64,000 bases of DNA from Entophlyctis helioformis (Eukaryota > Chytridiomycota > Chytridiomycetes > Chytridiales > Chytriomycetaceae). The stretch lies in contig JAHLKH010000009.1 in assembly GCA_025526915.1 (NCBI GenBank), forward strand, positions 212,310-276,309, given 5' to 3'. Of this stretch, positions 46,701 to 58,025 are shown in pieces (positions within the stretch are counted from its first letter, which is position 1; the number at the start of each line of letters is the position of its first letter). The translations under genes and the position numbers were made by a program. The notes under the pieces were generated by a model. The model was not told the DNA's origin, ran no database searches, and worked only from the letters and a program-made list of their open reading frames with translations.

Positions 46701-49700
46701 GATCTCAGCCGCTTTCATCGCGACTTGCTCCTTGAGGTCGGTAACTATCTCGCTCAGCTCAGCATTGCGCTCCTCGAGTTCTCGGACCTGTACTTGGAGT
46801 CTTTGGGATGTCTCGAGGCACTCGGACACCTTGGCGTCAGAAGCCTGAGCGTTGGCTTCGGCAGTTTCAATCTGAGACTGCATCGTTTCGGTTCGCAGCT
46901 GCACTGCGTCATTCAGCTCAGTGTCGAACGAGTCCTGCATGTTGGCGACCGTCTCGTCGAAAATCGAAATGCGTATCGCTTGCTCCTCCAACTTGCCGTG
47001 CATCTGCGTGATCTCGGCAAAGAAGTCGCTGCGCTCTTTCTCCATTGCCGCTTTGACCGACGCGGCGTCTTGGTGAAGCTCGTCAATGATTGCATCGCGA
47101 CTCGTGATGCCAGCAGCAAGCTCGTCAATTTGATGCTTGAGACGTGCATTCTCTCGCATCAGACGCGTGATTGTGGCGCTGTCTTGACTGGCGCTGGACA
47201 GCGAGATGGATCGAGACGCGGATGCAGGGACAAAGAAGTCGAGAAGCGATGCCTCGTCACTTGCGTCTGGTTTCTGGATTGCAGTTTTGACGACTGATGA
47301 CGCAATCGATGCCAAGAGGAGCGTAGCAGCAGTGCCAGGGCTTGCATCGAGCTGAGAGGCCTCATCGGCGGCGATGGCTGGATGCAGAACCGCGTGCTTT
47401 AGAGCATTGGTGTCACTTTGGCGAGATTCGTTGCTCATCACAGGGCTGTGGACCATGCCTTTCCCGTCAATCACGTGCGATGCCTGATCTGTCTGGTCGA
47501 CTAGAAGGTGCTGAGCCAGGTGCACCGTCACGTCTGCCAGGCTTGATGGCACCGACATTGTCCATTTGGAATCGTATTTGGCCTGCTGCTGGAAAAGCTC
47601 GCCCGGTGTCTTGGTCGCGGTGTCGTGGAGCTTCGAGCCGTTACTGCTCTTGTCGATATAGGCAACAACTGCGTCAATCGGTTCCTTGAAACAGACGACA
47701 TGCGGCTCGTGTGGTCTGGGAGGCTCGTCGACACTGTGATCGTTGAGTCCATCCGTCTCGTGATCAGCAACAGCAGCGCTGATGTCGGCCGACGCGGCGA
47801 ATCACACGACGCTTGCTCTTGGTGGTCGTCAAAGCCCTCAGACTGGGCGGCATCCGCCTCACTCTCGCGGCCTTGGCTGGCCCGTCATCGACAAGGAGCC
47901 CGTCATCCTCGTCGTCCACTGCTTCCTCGGGATCGTCCTCCTTCTGCTGCTCCATCTCGGCGGGAGAGACGATCGCGGCGTGGACAGCCTCACTGTTGGC
48001 TTCTGCGTCGGACGCAACTTCAGACTCTTGGTCATTGTCCTCGTCCTCGTATTCCAACGAATCCTCGCTGTCTTGCACGTCGCTGCCATTTGAAACGCCA
48101 TCATTGGCATCAAGCTCGTCAACGCCGTCAGGATCGCCGTCCGCAATGACCTCATCGGCATAATCTGCTTCCGCGATGTTGCCTGTTTCTTCAAGGCTTT
48201 CGAGCGACGACAGCAGACCATCAATGATCGGGTCTTGCTCGGCGGATGCCTCGGATTCGTCCATGGGCGACAAGGCAGCTTCGCCAGTGAGTGGGTGATC
48301 AACGTCCTCTTCGACTTGAATGTCACTGCCAAGACCCTCTTGATCGTCGGTATCCTCCAAGCCATCGTTTTCTGCAGACTCGCGGTCGTCATCGGCGAGA
48401 TCCTCGTCAGTTTGGCCTTCTTCTTGGTCGCTTTCCGCATCGTCAACAAGGCCAGTGTCGACGCGTGCCTCATTTTCGACGTCCTGGTCATCTGCATCCT
48501 CAATAGCAATGCTGCTTGTCGTGTCGTCGAGATCACCAGCAGGGACCGTTAGATGGTCGGCCGACGGTTCCTCTTCAGCCGCATCATTATCGCCCGTATC
48601 GAGCAGTTTGTCGTCCGTGGCACTGTCGCTGCCAGCACTGCTGCTGTCCAGCTCGGCATCGTCACCAGCATCAAACAGCTCAAGGTCGCGCGTATCCTCG
48701 AGACTGCTGGCGTGAGCACCATCAATCGCCATTTCGCTTGCAGCATCGCATTCAGACGCATTGCTAGACGTGTCGGAGACGCCTGAACTTGCACCACCAA
48801 AGCTGCTGTTCGAAGCGTCGGCAGCATCGACATGAAGAAGAGCATGATCGTGAACGTGATCGGCGTCGTTTCCAGTCAGACCGATGACGCGCTGACTAGC
48901 AAACTCGTACAGCATATTTAACGAGGGCGATGTTGGTGCAGTGGTAAACTCGCGGCTCTGGCTTGCATTGGCCGATTCGTGCGATTCCATCGAGCTTGCC
49001 ACACTTGCGTTTCCTGACTGGCAAGATTCTTGCGAAAACGGGATTGGCTTCCACTTTGATTGGATCGGAAGCTGCATGAACGAGCCCGAGAATCTGTGTG
49101 CCATGAGGAGTGGATGGCCCAGTCCGCGGCGATCGCTTCCGGGCGAGCCTTCCATAAGCCCCGAGTCCGGCGTGCCTGGCGCCTCCTCGAGGTCGATTTC
49201 CGAAAACGACGTGGACAGGTCGGTGACGGTGATGTCTGGCACCGAGCTGGAAGCGGCCAAAAGGGCTTGCATTGCCATGCCGTCTGCATTGTACGTCGCG
49301 TTCCCACCACCGTCACTCAGTGGCGCAGCTTCTAGTGGAAAATCAGAGATTTTTCGATCAAGGGCGTCAGCCCCAGCGTTCAGATGAGTGGGCGAGCCGA
49401 GCAAGAGAAGGAGAGCAAGCGAGGAACCAGAGTAGGAGAGCAGGAAGAGGGAGAAGCGCTTACCGTGATGCGCAAGGCTGTCACTGCTTTTATCACGAGA
49501 CTGCGGCAGTGGGGCTGCAATGGCAAGCAGCAGGTCGTCCGCATCAAGACTCAGTTCGCGCTCAGATTGCGACGGGCTGACTGCTCGACTGCTCTGCGGC
49601 GAGAGCTCCTTCGAATCTCCGAGCGACTGTCTAGAAGAGCGAGACACGAGCGACGACTTGCGCGCCGGAATGGCTGCTGCTGGAGATGCTGGACGAAGCA

Positions 49701-49842
49701 GAGTGCGCGATTGTCTCTGTGGCATTGGCGGAGGCTGAGAGTCCTGACTGTCACTCTTGTCGGTGGTATTTGTGGTATCGGTGCTGGTATTCTGCTTGGG
49801 CGACGAGCTCTGGCCAGTGATCTGCGTGAGCAACCCCCACAT
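40718..49842 (-). CDS. Giant coiled-coil protein (golgin/Uso1-like architecture)
   Basis: One gene of about 9.1 kb on the minus strand. Exons: 49842-49464, 49331-46113 and 46030-40718; the second intron has a GC donor (CAT/GCAAGT). The N-terminus (MWGLLTQITGQS) is followed by Ser-rich and then very acidic, disordered sequence (about 49300-47900). Two long heptad-repeat blocks follow (about 47150-43400 and 41950-41050), separated by a disordered segment with a basic patch (RKPKKQFWNKLKFRK). It ends in an acidic Ser tail (SDNDFDGGDSDEDESSDDG). One-base frame changes near 47793, 44306 and 40905 are each bridged by sequence of the same character, so I treat the whole as one protein of roughly 2,900 residues. 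No GRIP, kinesin or SMC ATPase motif was found. A tether or cytoskeletal role is only an inference from shape. Confidence 0.7.
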
Positions 49843-50010
49843 CCTGCGGCCGGTGTATCATGCCATGACAAGAGAGTCAGCAGCCAGCATGGACCGTCAG
49901 TGGACAGCGCACATCTGCGGGCATTCCACCCCACCTACCTAGATTGCTTAGCGACGTGTTGGGTCGATCGGGAGGAGGTACATTTCGACAAATCTCAGAG
50001 TAGAGGGCGG

Positions 50011-50229
50011 GTCACGTGAGGAGACACACGACTGGATCGTGGCCGTCTCGTGAGTGCGTCAAGTAGAGCGGCCAGTCTCCAAACAGCATATCACACGAGG
50101 GCAGGTTCGAGTCAGCAACGAGCATGGACGACCAGTAGGCGATGCTGTGCCACTCGTACAGACATCACTCAGATGCGAGAGCAGAGACAGCCAATCAGCG
50201 CCTGACTCTCAATCTCAGACTCGGCCAAT
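50011..50229 (+). promoter_or_regulatory. CACGTG and paired CCAAT boxes upstream of NTPase gene
   Basis: Upstream of the start at 50303 there are one CACGTG near 50014 and two CCAATCAG motifs at 50191 and 50225, 34 bp apart, 74-112 bp before the ATG. CCAAT boxes at this distance fit binding by the HAP/NF-Y complex; CACGTG fits a bHLH factor. Function not shown. Confidence 0.5.
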
Positions 50230-50302
50230 CAGAGCCAGACTCTCAAGCGTTGTGGCTACAAAATCGATCTTTCATTTCGTCGACTGTCACTCCAACTCGA
50301 CA

Positions 50303-53300
50303 ATGTCATCTCAGAGCGACACCATGCCGACTGATGTCACAGCGGCTGGACGCAGCTCAGCGGTTATCGCACCGGCTGCGGACGTGCCCGATGACTTTGA
50401 CGAGTTTGCGCCGGCTGTTATTTCGATGTTGACAGCCCTCAGCAGCAACGCCGACAGCTGGACAGACCGGCACATCAACAGCTGTCTTGACATGAAGCTT
50501 GGTATGATGGGCCTGCCCATGCCCACCGGCGCACGTCTGGTAGCGGCCAGGGAACGCATCCGCAGCCTTGGCGCTACCACGGCTGTCCCACGCGACATCA
50601 ACGACTCAGTCATTCAGGGACTCAACCGACCTCTGGTTGATGCCCACCGGTGCGTTGAGTCATTCAATACCTATATTGATGACATCAGTGAGACCTGGGA
50701 GGCCCATGGCAAGCAGCACGTTGCTCCATACGGCGCGTTGGTGCAGTCCAGCGGCATGGGCAAGACGCGCACTTGCATCGAGGTGGCCAAGCAGCGCTTC
50801 GCCATCTACGCCAACCTGCGCGGCCGGCTGTCCACTGGCTACCCCTTCCGTAGCCCCATCGCCGACCGCTTCGAAGCGACCCTGACCAGCCAGTTCACAC
50901 ATTGGTCGATTGGCTTCCTGCTTGGCTGCATCAACCACCTTGCGGCATCGATTGACAGCAACCCGGCGTTGACGCCAAGCGCATGGATCGCGTTGCAGGT
51001 CGGCCGCAAGGTCGATGTGGACCAGTTCTGGACCGACGCCTCGGTGCACATTGATCGCGCACTTGCCATGATCGAGAGCGATGGTTTCCCAAAGGATGCC
51101 CCAGCTAGTGGATCAGGCAAGCGGATGTACTGATGCGCATCTGCAGATGACTGCATTGGCATTGACTGACTTTGGAGTTGCAGGAACTGGCTGGAAGGAG
51201 AAGGCACGGGGTTACTTGGAGACAGCCATGGTCAACCTCCAAGCCAAGATCGAGCATTTGCAGCAGCAGCAGCAGCAGCAGCAGCAGATACACAGACCTG
51301 GACTGGTGTTCTTTATGGATGAAGCGTCGTCACTTGTCCGTGGGAATTCTGCATCACCTGGAGCGCTTTCCATGCAGCCAACATCATTCGAGCTCTTCCG
51401 CGACGTACTGTCATGCCTTCCACGGAACATCAAGCATCCCGTCACGGCCATCTTTACGGATACGAACATCAAGATAGCCAACTTCTTGCCCTCAGCCACA
51501 CCAGCAAGTGGTTCGTCGCTGCGCCAGGCCGACGCCCTGACGCTCTTTAGTCCCTTCTGGCGGATCAGCTACTGGGATCTCGTGGCAAGTGAGCAGCAGC
51601 GAGTGCATCGACTCATCCAGGCTCAGTTTGACTCGGCTCGACTGTATCCAAGACGACCAATTGATCACGACAATCTTTTGTGCTCCATCTGGGCGACGCT
51701 CAAGTTCAAAGGACGTCCGATCTGGAGGGATTCCGGCAATGATCTGAGATGCGAGGCTCAGGTTGATCTGGCGAGATGCAAGATCGTCGGCGTTTCCAGC
51801 AGCGCCAATCTCGAGCTGACAAAGGCGGAGACCAACAAGCAGCCGCTCTTCGCCATGGCTACTGCCGTGCTCTGCCTGGAGACAACCGGAGCACACAAGC
51901 TTGTCATGAACATGACAACCAGCCACATGGCGGTCTGCTATTTGATCTCCGAGAGCCGCGACGCAATGGTCGTTGGCTATCCCTCTGATCCCATCCTTGC
52001 CGAGGGCGTGATGACTCTTCTCCGGGAGGACACGACAAGACGCTGCCGAGAAAGGCGTTGTCAAGACAAGCATCTGGAAGCTGCTCATGTCCTCTCTTGT
52101 TGCGGCGGTCGAGGAGGGTGCTGTTGTTGTCAATGCTGAAGTATGCGGCGAGCTGGTTGTGTGTATCCTGCTGCTGTTTGTCTTCCACGGTGTTCTACAG
52201 AAGTCGGCCACGTACAGCAGCCGCACTATGCCAATCACCGTCGGCGAGTTCTTGAATGGTCTCTTTGGCACGGACGCACTGGGTGAAGCAGCGGCACAGT
52301 ACCTCCAATCAATGGATAGCACGAATCGAACTCGCGCATCGCAATCTGCAGGTGGTAAGCCATTTGACTCTGGCTGTTGACTCGTCTTCACGGCATTGAC
52401 ATGCTGCTTTAGCCACCATGGGGCCCATTGATCCAGAGTTCCTGGACGGCATTGTGGCATTCAACCACTACATGTTTGTTCGTAACGGCCAGTCAAATGA
52501 CACGCTCCAAGGTGCCTTTGACCGGTTTGCTGCGATCCTGTGCAAAGTGAACCAGAAGGCGGTCGACATTGTGCTCCCCGTGTATCTGCCGTCGCGCGAT
52601 TGCTTCTCGGCCATCCTGGTGCAAGTCAAGAATCAGTCGGCAAAGGTTTCTGCTCAAGAGGCCCAGGAAATCACGGATGCGGCTGCCGACTTTTCATTTG
52701 GTGAGGATACGCCCTATCTGGTGCTGTTTCTCAGCATCCACAGAGATGACCCGAGTCTCATGTTCCTTGACCGAGACGCGGAACATGCCAATGTAGGTTT
52801 GCCTATAAGGCATGCCGGCATCCCTGCCTGTGGCTGATGTCTGACGCTCTTTGATGCATGTCTGGACAGCGGTCGATTCTCATGGCTCATGGACTGGCTG
52901 GACTCTACGACTATGAGGGATCATTCATGGACAAGTCGATCCTGGCCGACCTGGTTTGCCTTCGCGAGTCGCCCCGCATGAAGATCCCCAGGGGCAATTG
53001 GGACTTTTACGACCACGTCAACCCGTTCAGTCAGGTCCAGTCAGCATCTGCGGGGCTTGGAAGTGGCGCCATGGTTAGTTGGATGAACGGCGTTGAGATA
53101 TCGCCTCTTTGTGATGGCCACTGACATGCAAGATTGTTGTGGCAGTCTGGTCCGAGTGGAGCGTCTCTGGCTGGAGCAAGCGAGGCAGGCCCAAGTTCGA
53201 GCGAAGAAGGTGTCCAGGCTGGCTCAAGCGCCAATATTGCCTCGGCGTCTGGTACGACTCGAGCGGCAACGAGACAGTCTCCTGGCCCAGCTCGTGGAGC

Positions 53301-53319
53301 AAAGCGTGGCCGTCGTTGA
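50303..53319 (+). CDS. P-loop NTPase with C-terminal PD-(D/E)XK nuclease-like domain
   Basis: A multi-exon protein: 50303 to about 51116, 51184 to about 52355, 52414-52793, about 52870-53073 and about 53147-53319. The NTPase has Walker A SSGMGKT (Lys codon at 50762) and Walker B LVFFMDEAS (Asp codon at 51318), with a Gln run between them. The last third has AVDIVLPVYLPS (Asp codon 52564) and, after FSAILVQVKNQS, a QxK pair (Lys codon 52628). This D...(E/Q)xK spacing is the restriction-endonuclease fold active site. The tail is Ser/Gly-rich and ends RGAKRGRR, a likely nuclear signal. This NTPase-nuclease pairing resembles the Crinkler (CRN)-type proteins described from chytrids and other eukaryotes, but no CRN header domain is evident. 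One frame change lies near 52045 (AA run). Intron 1 most likely uses a GC donor (TCAG/GCAAGC). Confidence 0.65.
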
Positions 53320-53940
53320 TGGGCCTTTTGTTGCAGATGCGCGATGTCAAACCTTGGCGCTCTTGCATTGCATCCTTTCCACTTGAATGAAGATCTGATT
53401 GCCAGCTTCTGTGCTCATTTACATGGTATCTTGAGATGCGACACTGCATGCTCTTGCTGCGTGGCCGCCTGTGCACGATCAGGGTCTGCCGCCTCTTGTT
53501 GCAACTGCCGATCTGCGTCCAGTGGCAGACTGGCCAGCAATGCCAGGCGTGCCAAGCTTGGTGGCTGTTGGGATTGTGAATCGCATTTGCGCCAGACATC
53601 GCAGCAGACATCGCAGCAGACATCACAGAGCGTCCAGCTGCTGCTCCGTCGGCACATCCCCACCAACCCACAGCTCGTGCTCTTCTTGCCACACTCGCCA
53701 CTCAGTCACGTGTCTTCTCACGTGTCATCTCACGTGACACTGCAGACATCCAGCCAGTTCCCGCTTCAATTCATTTCATCAACGATCCTGCCGATCAACC
53801 AAGCCGGTCGCTGGCAACCGAGGTTGGTGGTGTGACGTCCTCGCAGATGTCTGTGTGTGTGCGTCGTCCACTGGCCGTCCATGCAGGCTGCTGACTCTTG
53901 GGCCATGACATGATACACTGGCCATAAACTTCAAGCACAG
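53320..53940. promoter_or_regulatory. Intergenic region upstream of ttc5
   Basis: No gene is supported. The interval holds a short GCAGACATC tandem repeat near 53591-53625, three evenly spaced CACGTG sites at 53707-53736, and a mostly unstructured 200 bp before the ttc5 ATG. The open frame across it is Cys/Ser-rich and repetitive. Confidence 0.5.
53707..53736 (+). promoter_or_regulatory. Three CACGTG sites at exact 12-bp spacing
   Basis: CACGTG occurs at 53707, 53719 and 53731, 205-234 bp upstream of the ttc5 start codon. The intervening hexamers are similar (TCTTCT, TCATCT). CACGTG is the core site of bHLH regulators such as Cbf1, Pho4 and USF. Confidence 0.65.
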
Positions 53941-56102
53941 ATGCTCGCCGCAAGTGCCACAGGCTCCGCCGTTGCCAAAGGCAGCAGCAACAGCAACAAC
54001 AGCAGCAACAGCAACAGCAGCAGTGCGACAGGCGTTTCGACGGCTGGATTCGAAAAGGGCAACACTCGCAGCAGTGGCTCGGCAGCGTCGCTGTACCCAT
54101 CAGCGGCACAGTTTGCGGCAGCTGTGCCCACATCAACACCAAAGTTCTCGACACCGTCGCTGGACTTTGCGATGCATTCGCGGGAGCTGCGACAGCTTAT
54201 AGACCAGATCCACGTCTTTCGAGACACATACTACGACAGAGTGTCGGCTGCCACAGATGCCGCCGCCGCTTCAGATCCAGACTGCAGCAAGACTCATGCC
54301 GCAGACAGAAGCGACCCTGACGCGATAGTCGCCAGCCAGCAGCAAGCTGTCGCAGAGTGTGTCGAGCATGTGCTGCGTCGCCTCAACATCCTCACAACGC
54401 CGCCGCTCAAGAAGCCTGTCCAGGGCAAAGGCAAGTGCCTGGATCTGCATACACCGCGCCATGTCCATGCCCCTCCATGCCCACTTGTCCAGTCGCGCCA
54501 CCCCCACGCTGCCATGGAACGCGTTCCACAACCACATGCCCAACCCGTTGTCCGACTCGGCAGCTGATGTATGCTTTTCACAGCCAGATCCAACTCGTCG
54601 ACGCCGCGGGTTCTCCCATCGCTCGAGTCGCTGCAGGGCCAAGGCCTGCCGGAACTGTCTGTGCACTCCGTTCATGCGTTTGACCCAACGCTGTCGTCTG
54701 TCCAGACCGCCGCATACCACCACCTCCGCGGCAGGCTGTACAACGTGCTCCCAGACTACCACCCACTTGCCGAAGTCAATCTGGCTCGATCGGTGAAGCT
54801 GCAGCCGTCTTGCATCGACGCGTGGAACGACCTCGCCGAGTGCTACTGGAAGAAGCAGGACTTTGAGACCGCCAAGAGTTGCCTCGATATGGCGCTCTCC
54901 CAGGTAGGCGTTCCTGCTGGAGTGTGATATCTCTAGCCCAAACAACCATGTCTGATTTGATGCGATGCGATGCGATACAGACCAAGAATGCCAAGAGCTT
55001 GTGGATGCTCGCGACCACGCTGCGCAAGCTCGACAAGAGCCAGGCTGGGCTTGAGAGAGCGCTGGATCTGTACAAGAACGCACTCTCGCTGGACATCTCC
55101 AACAACGATGCGTGGTGTACGTGACCATCATGCTGCTGTTGCTGGTTTCAGATTTGGAACGTGCACGACTCCAGACTGACAGTCAAACCCCCCAAAACGT
55201 CAGTTGGCATTGGCATGACGTATCTGCATATGGGATTCGAAGTGTCGCTCAGCATTCAAGAGCTGCGCAAGTCTTTGGTTGCATTCAACCGCATTGTGGG
55301 TGCATGCGCTGGCGATGACGCATTGGATATCGAACTTACATTGATGGTCCTTGCTTGGGATGGACAGAGTGCTGCAACGCACAATCCAGACGTGTTTCAC
55401 AACAGAGGCTTGATCAATCTGACACTGGGCAACTACGAAGCGGCTATTTCTGACTTTACGCGCTCAGCAGCGCTGGATCCGCTGTTACGCAAGTCGTCAC
55501 ACGAACGCATCCTGTCTATTCGAGACTTTCTCAAAACGTGGCATCAGGGCATAGCAGACAAGGTATGCTTCAGCCTGTCAGAAACGCGAGTCTCTCACGA
55601 ATTCTCACGAGATGCGTTACCGCTTGAGCAGGGCGGTCGGCCAGCCGAGTGGATCGCACAGGAGGCGGCGAGGCTGCACAAGATGATGCCGCAGATTCGG
55701 CCGCGCGGATTCGAGGACCTCAAGCGCGTCACGCTCAAGCAGCTGCTGAGCCACCCTGCAGATGAAGCATGGGCCGCCGGCACGTCCATCACGCTGCGTC
55801 TGATAGCGGCCATGAGTCGTGGAAGCATTGAGCTCCCACGGTCGTTCTTTGTCGGCCAAGACGAGACTGGACAAGTGTGTGGCGTGACGATACTGCAGCT
55901 CAAGGTTGGAGGCATCAAGACGGGCGATCTGATCACCATTGCAGGTGCACGGATAGTGCCCCTGTCAGAGTCGGATGTGACTGTCATGACTGTTGCTGCA
56001 GACGAGCCTGAGCGGATGGCGATCAACGGCACCAGCATCGACGCAACTGCAACCGGCACAGACCGTCTGTCGGTGCGTGTCGAGTCGGCCGTCTTGCAGT
56101 AG
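53941..56102 (+). CDS. ttc5: TTC5 (Strap) homologue: TPR repeats plus OB-fold
   Basis: TTC5 is a TPR protein known as a p300/JMY cofactor and, in animals, as the tubulin autoregulation factor. Exons: 53941-54430, 54584-54903, 54981-55116, 55183 to about 55294, about 55367-55562, and about 55633-56102. After an Asn/Ser-rich N-terminus, TPR units appear: AWNDLAECYWKKQDFETAKS, LWMLATTLRKL, NPDVFHNRGLINLTLGNYEA with AISDFTRSAALDP. The C-terminal domain (FFVGQDETGQVCGVTILQL, GDLITIAGARIVPL, EPERMAINGTSI) matches the TTC5 OB-fold. The first intron (54431-54583) must use a GC donor (AAAG/GCAAGT), because only that phase reaches the next TPR exon. Tubulin autoregulation would suit a zoosporic cell, but that is inference. 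Confidence 0.87.
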
Positions 56103-56239
56103 TCTCTGGCCGTGTGGATCGCACCACTGTCGTCTTGGCCCTGGCGAATGAATCTTCTTGCCGATCTTCGCCTCTCAGCCGCTGCCAATTCACAGACAGG
56201 CCCGGTTCTCATACCATTACCCCTGGTGGACTATTCCTG

Positions 56240-56329
56240 ATTGGTCGATCCTGGTGGAATCGCTGTGATTGGTCAACTCCTGGTGGAATCGCTGTGATTG
56301 GCCGATCTTGGCGGGATCGCTGTGATTGG
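56240..56329 (+). promoter_or_regulatory. Four inverted CCAAT boxes in a 28-29-bp array
   Basis: ATTGG, the reverse complement of CCAAT, starts at 56240, 56268, 56297 and 56325. Each lies in a degenerate repeat of the form TGGTGGAATCGCTGTGATTGG. The array ends 40 bp before an ATG at 56369. Regular spacing suggests repeated NF-Y/HAP sites or a recently amplified promoter element. Confidence 0.7.
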
Positions 56330-56368
56330 TCAATCTAGAGAGCCCTTGCGCGGTGCTGACACTGCGCG

Positions 56369-57064
56369 ATGCGAGCACAGCAGCAACGCGCTATGCCAGA
56401 TCCAGACGCTGCTGCACTTGCCGCCCAACTGCACACAAACAACAACGAGCCCAACGACGACGACGACGACAGCAACGCAGGCGACAGCACGGATATGGGA
56501 CAACACTCGCTTGCTGGCCGAGTCCTTGATGGGGAGACGGCGAGGCGGACCGTACCAGATGCCATGTAGCAGGCAGTCCAGCAGAGCAGCGTGGTCGTGG
56601 CCGTCTGAGAGGCGTGCCCAACAAGGCGGGCGGACAGAAGGCAGGCTGCAGACAGGCGAGCAGGTGCGTTGACTCGCTGTCTGTCCAGGCATGCTCCATT
56701 GCCCATCAACGACGACGGCACAGCAGTCTGACGGCCGTGTCTGTGTGGTCTTGGCACTGACTGCGTGCATGTCTGATGGGTCCAAACAGCAAGGGACGTT
56801 GGCAAGACGGCTGTGAACAGGGCGATCTGGTTGTTGTTCAAGAGGACAGCGAGAGCATTGGCATCGCAGGGCCGAGCTGCCTGGTGCTTTCCGACTGCGA
56901 CATGGGATGCAGCAGCAGCAGATGAGCAGCCACTGAGACGTGCTCGAAGGACCGATCCTTGGAGTTGGCTGCAGGAACTGCTTGCTGAACAGCTGGATTG
57001 GCATGCCGACTTGGATGCCAAACTCGACAGTGGCAGCACACTCGACGAGCAGCACACTCAATGA
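56369..57064 (+). CDS. Possible small gene, structure unresolved
   Basis: An ATG at 56369 opens a frame with MPDPDAAALAAQLHTNNN and a run of Asp, directly downstream of the CCAAT array. A GTAGCA donor at 56566 and an acceptor at 56789 would join it in phase to GRWQDGCEQGDLVVVQEDSE, and a further exon ELLAEQLDWHADLDAKLDS is possible to 57064. No family is recognised, the donors are weak and competing frames exist on both strands, so this is a suggestion only. Confidence 0.25.
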
Positions 57065-57842
57065 CACTGATCCAGGCGAGATTGGTGAGGAGGACGCGAG
57101 TGCTGGCAGGCGTGTCTGGCCACATTGCACTTGGTGCGATGGCATCTTGGATGCGATCCACTGAGCAGCACATGGAGTGGCCAGACAGACCAAGCACTCT
57201 CGATTCATTTGACAACCACAACGACGATGATGGCAATGGTCCTGACTATCCAAGTCTTGCATGCACTGTGGTGTTGACAAGGCAATCCAGAGCAGAGGGG
57301 CGATGCAGGCAGTGCGCCAACGGCCAACCAGTCCACGGACCAGCTGGCCAGTCAGGCAACACCAACTGCATCGCACTGGGTCACAATGCAGACGCATATC
57401 AGGATGATTGTTGGATGCAGTGGGGACATTGACTGAGAAGACGACACTCGGAGAGGGGCTCGCTGCAATGCAGCTCATGACACGCAGAGTGATGCTGCAC
57501 AGTGCATGTCGAGCTGCGCACTGGGTGGCATCACATCAATGACTGTGCCAGCAACACACGACCACATCTTGAACGCCTGGCTGTTGGCTGTGCTCGCTGC
57601 TGCTCCCTTGATGGCTGTTGGACAGTGGGCGGCGAGTGCCAGACTGCTCGCTCTCTATCCACTCGCTCTCTGTTTTCATGCAATGAAAAGTTCAACTCCG
57701 CCCATCAGATCTGATCAAAGCGCGCCACTTTGGAACGCGCCGTGTTTGCCCGAAAACAAACAGATACACACACCAACACACACACACACACACACCACAC
57801 ACACACACACACGCCCCATCCCACGCACCAGCACCACGCAAC
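57065..57842. other. Interval without supported gene; (CA)n near its end
   Basis: No convincing coding exon was seen. Open frames on both strands are short and of mixed composition. A (CA)n tract with one interruption lies at about 57768-57815, ending some 30 bp before the start codon of the PIN nuclease gene, so it falls in that gene's promoter or leader. Confidence 0.4.
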
Positions 57843-57972
57843 ATGACGGTCCGCTACTACTTGAGAATGCTCAAGCTAGGCTGTGCCGTCTGGCTCTACC
57901 TTGCTGGCACAGCACTCAGCCAGGTCGTGCAGCACGTGGTCCACAGCACACTGCAGCAACAGCGACCAGCAA

Positions 57973-58025
<53 letters not shown>

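Noticed and set aside
56330..57478. 382-residue open frame on the minus strand
   Set aside because: Cys/Ser/Pro-rich composition with no domain, typical of the chance long frames in this GC-rich sequence; the promoter array points to the other strand.
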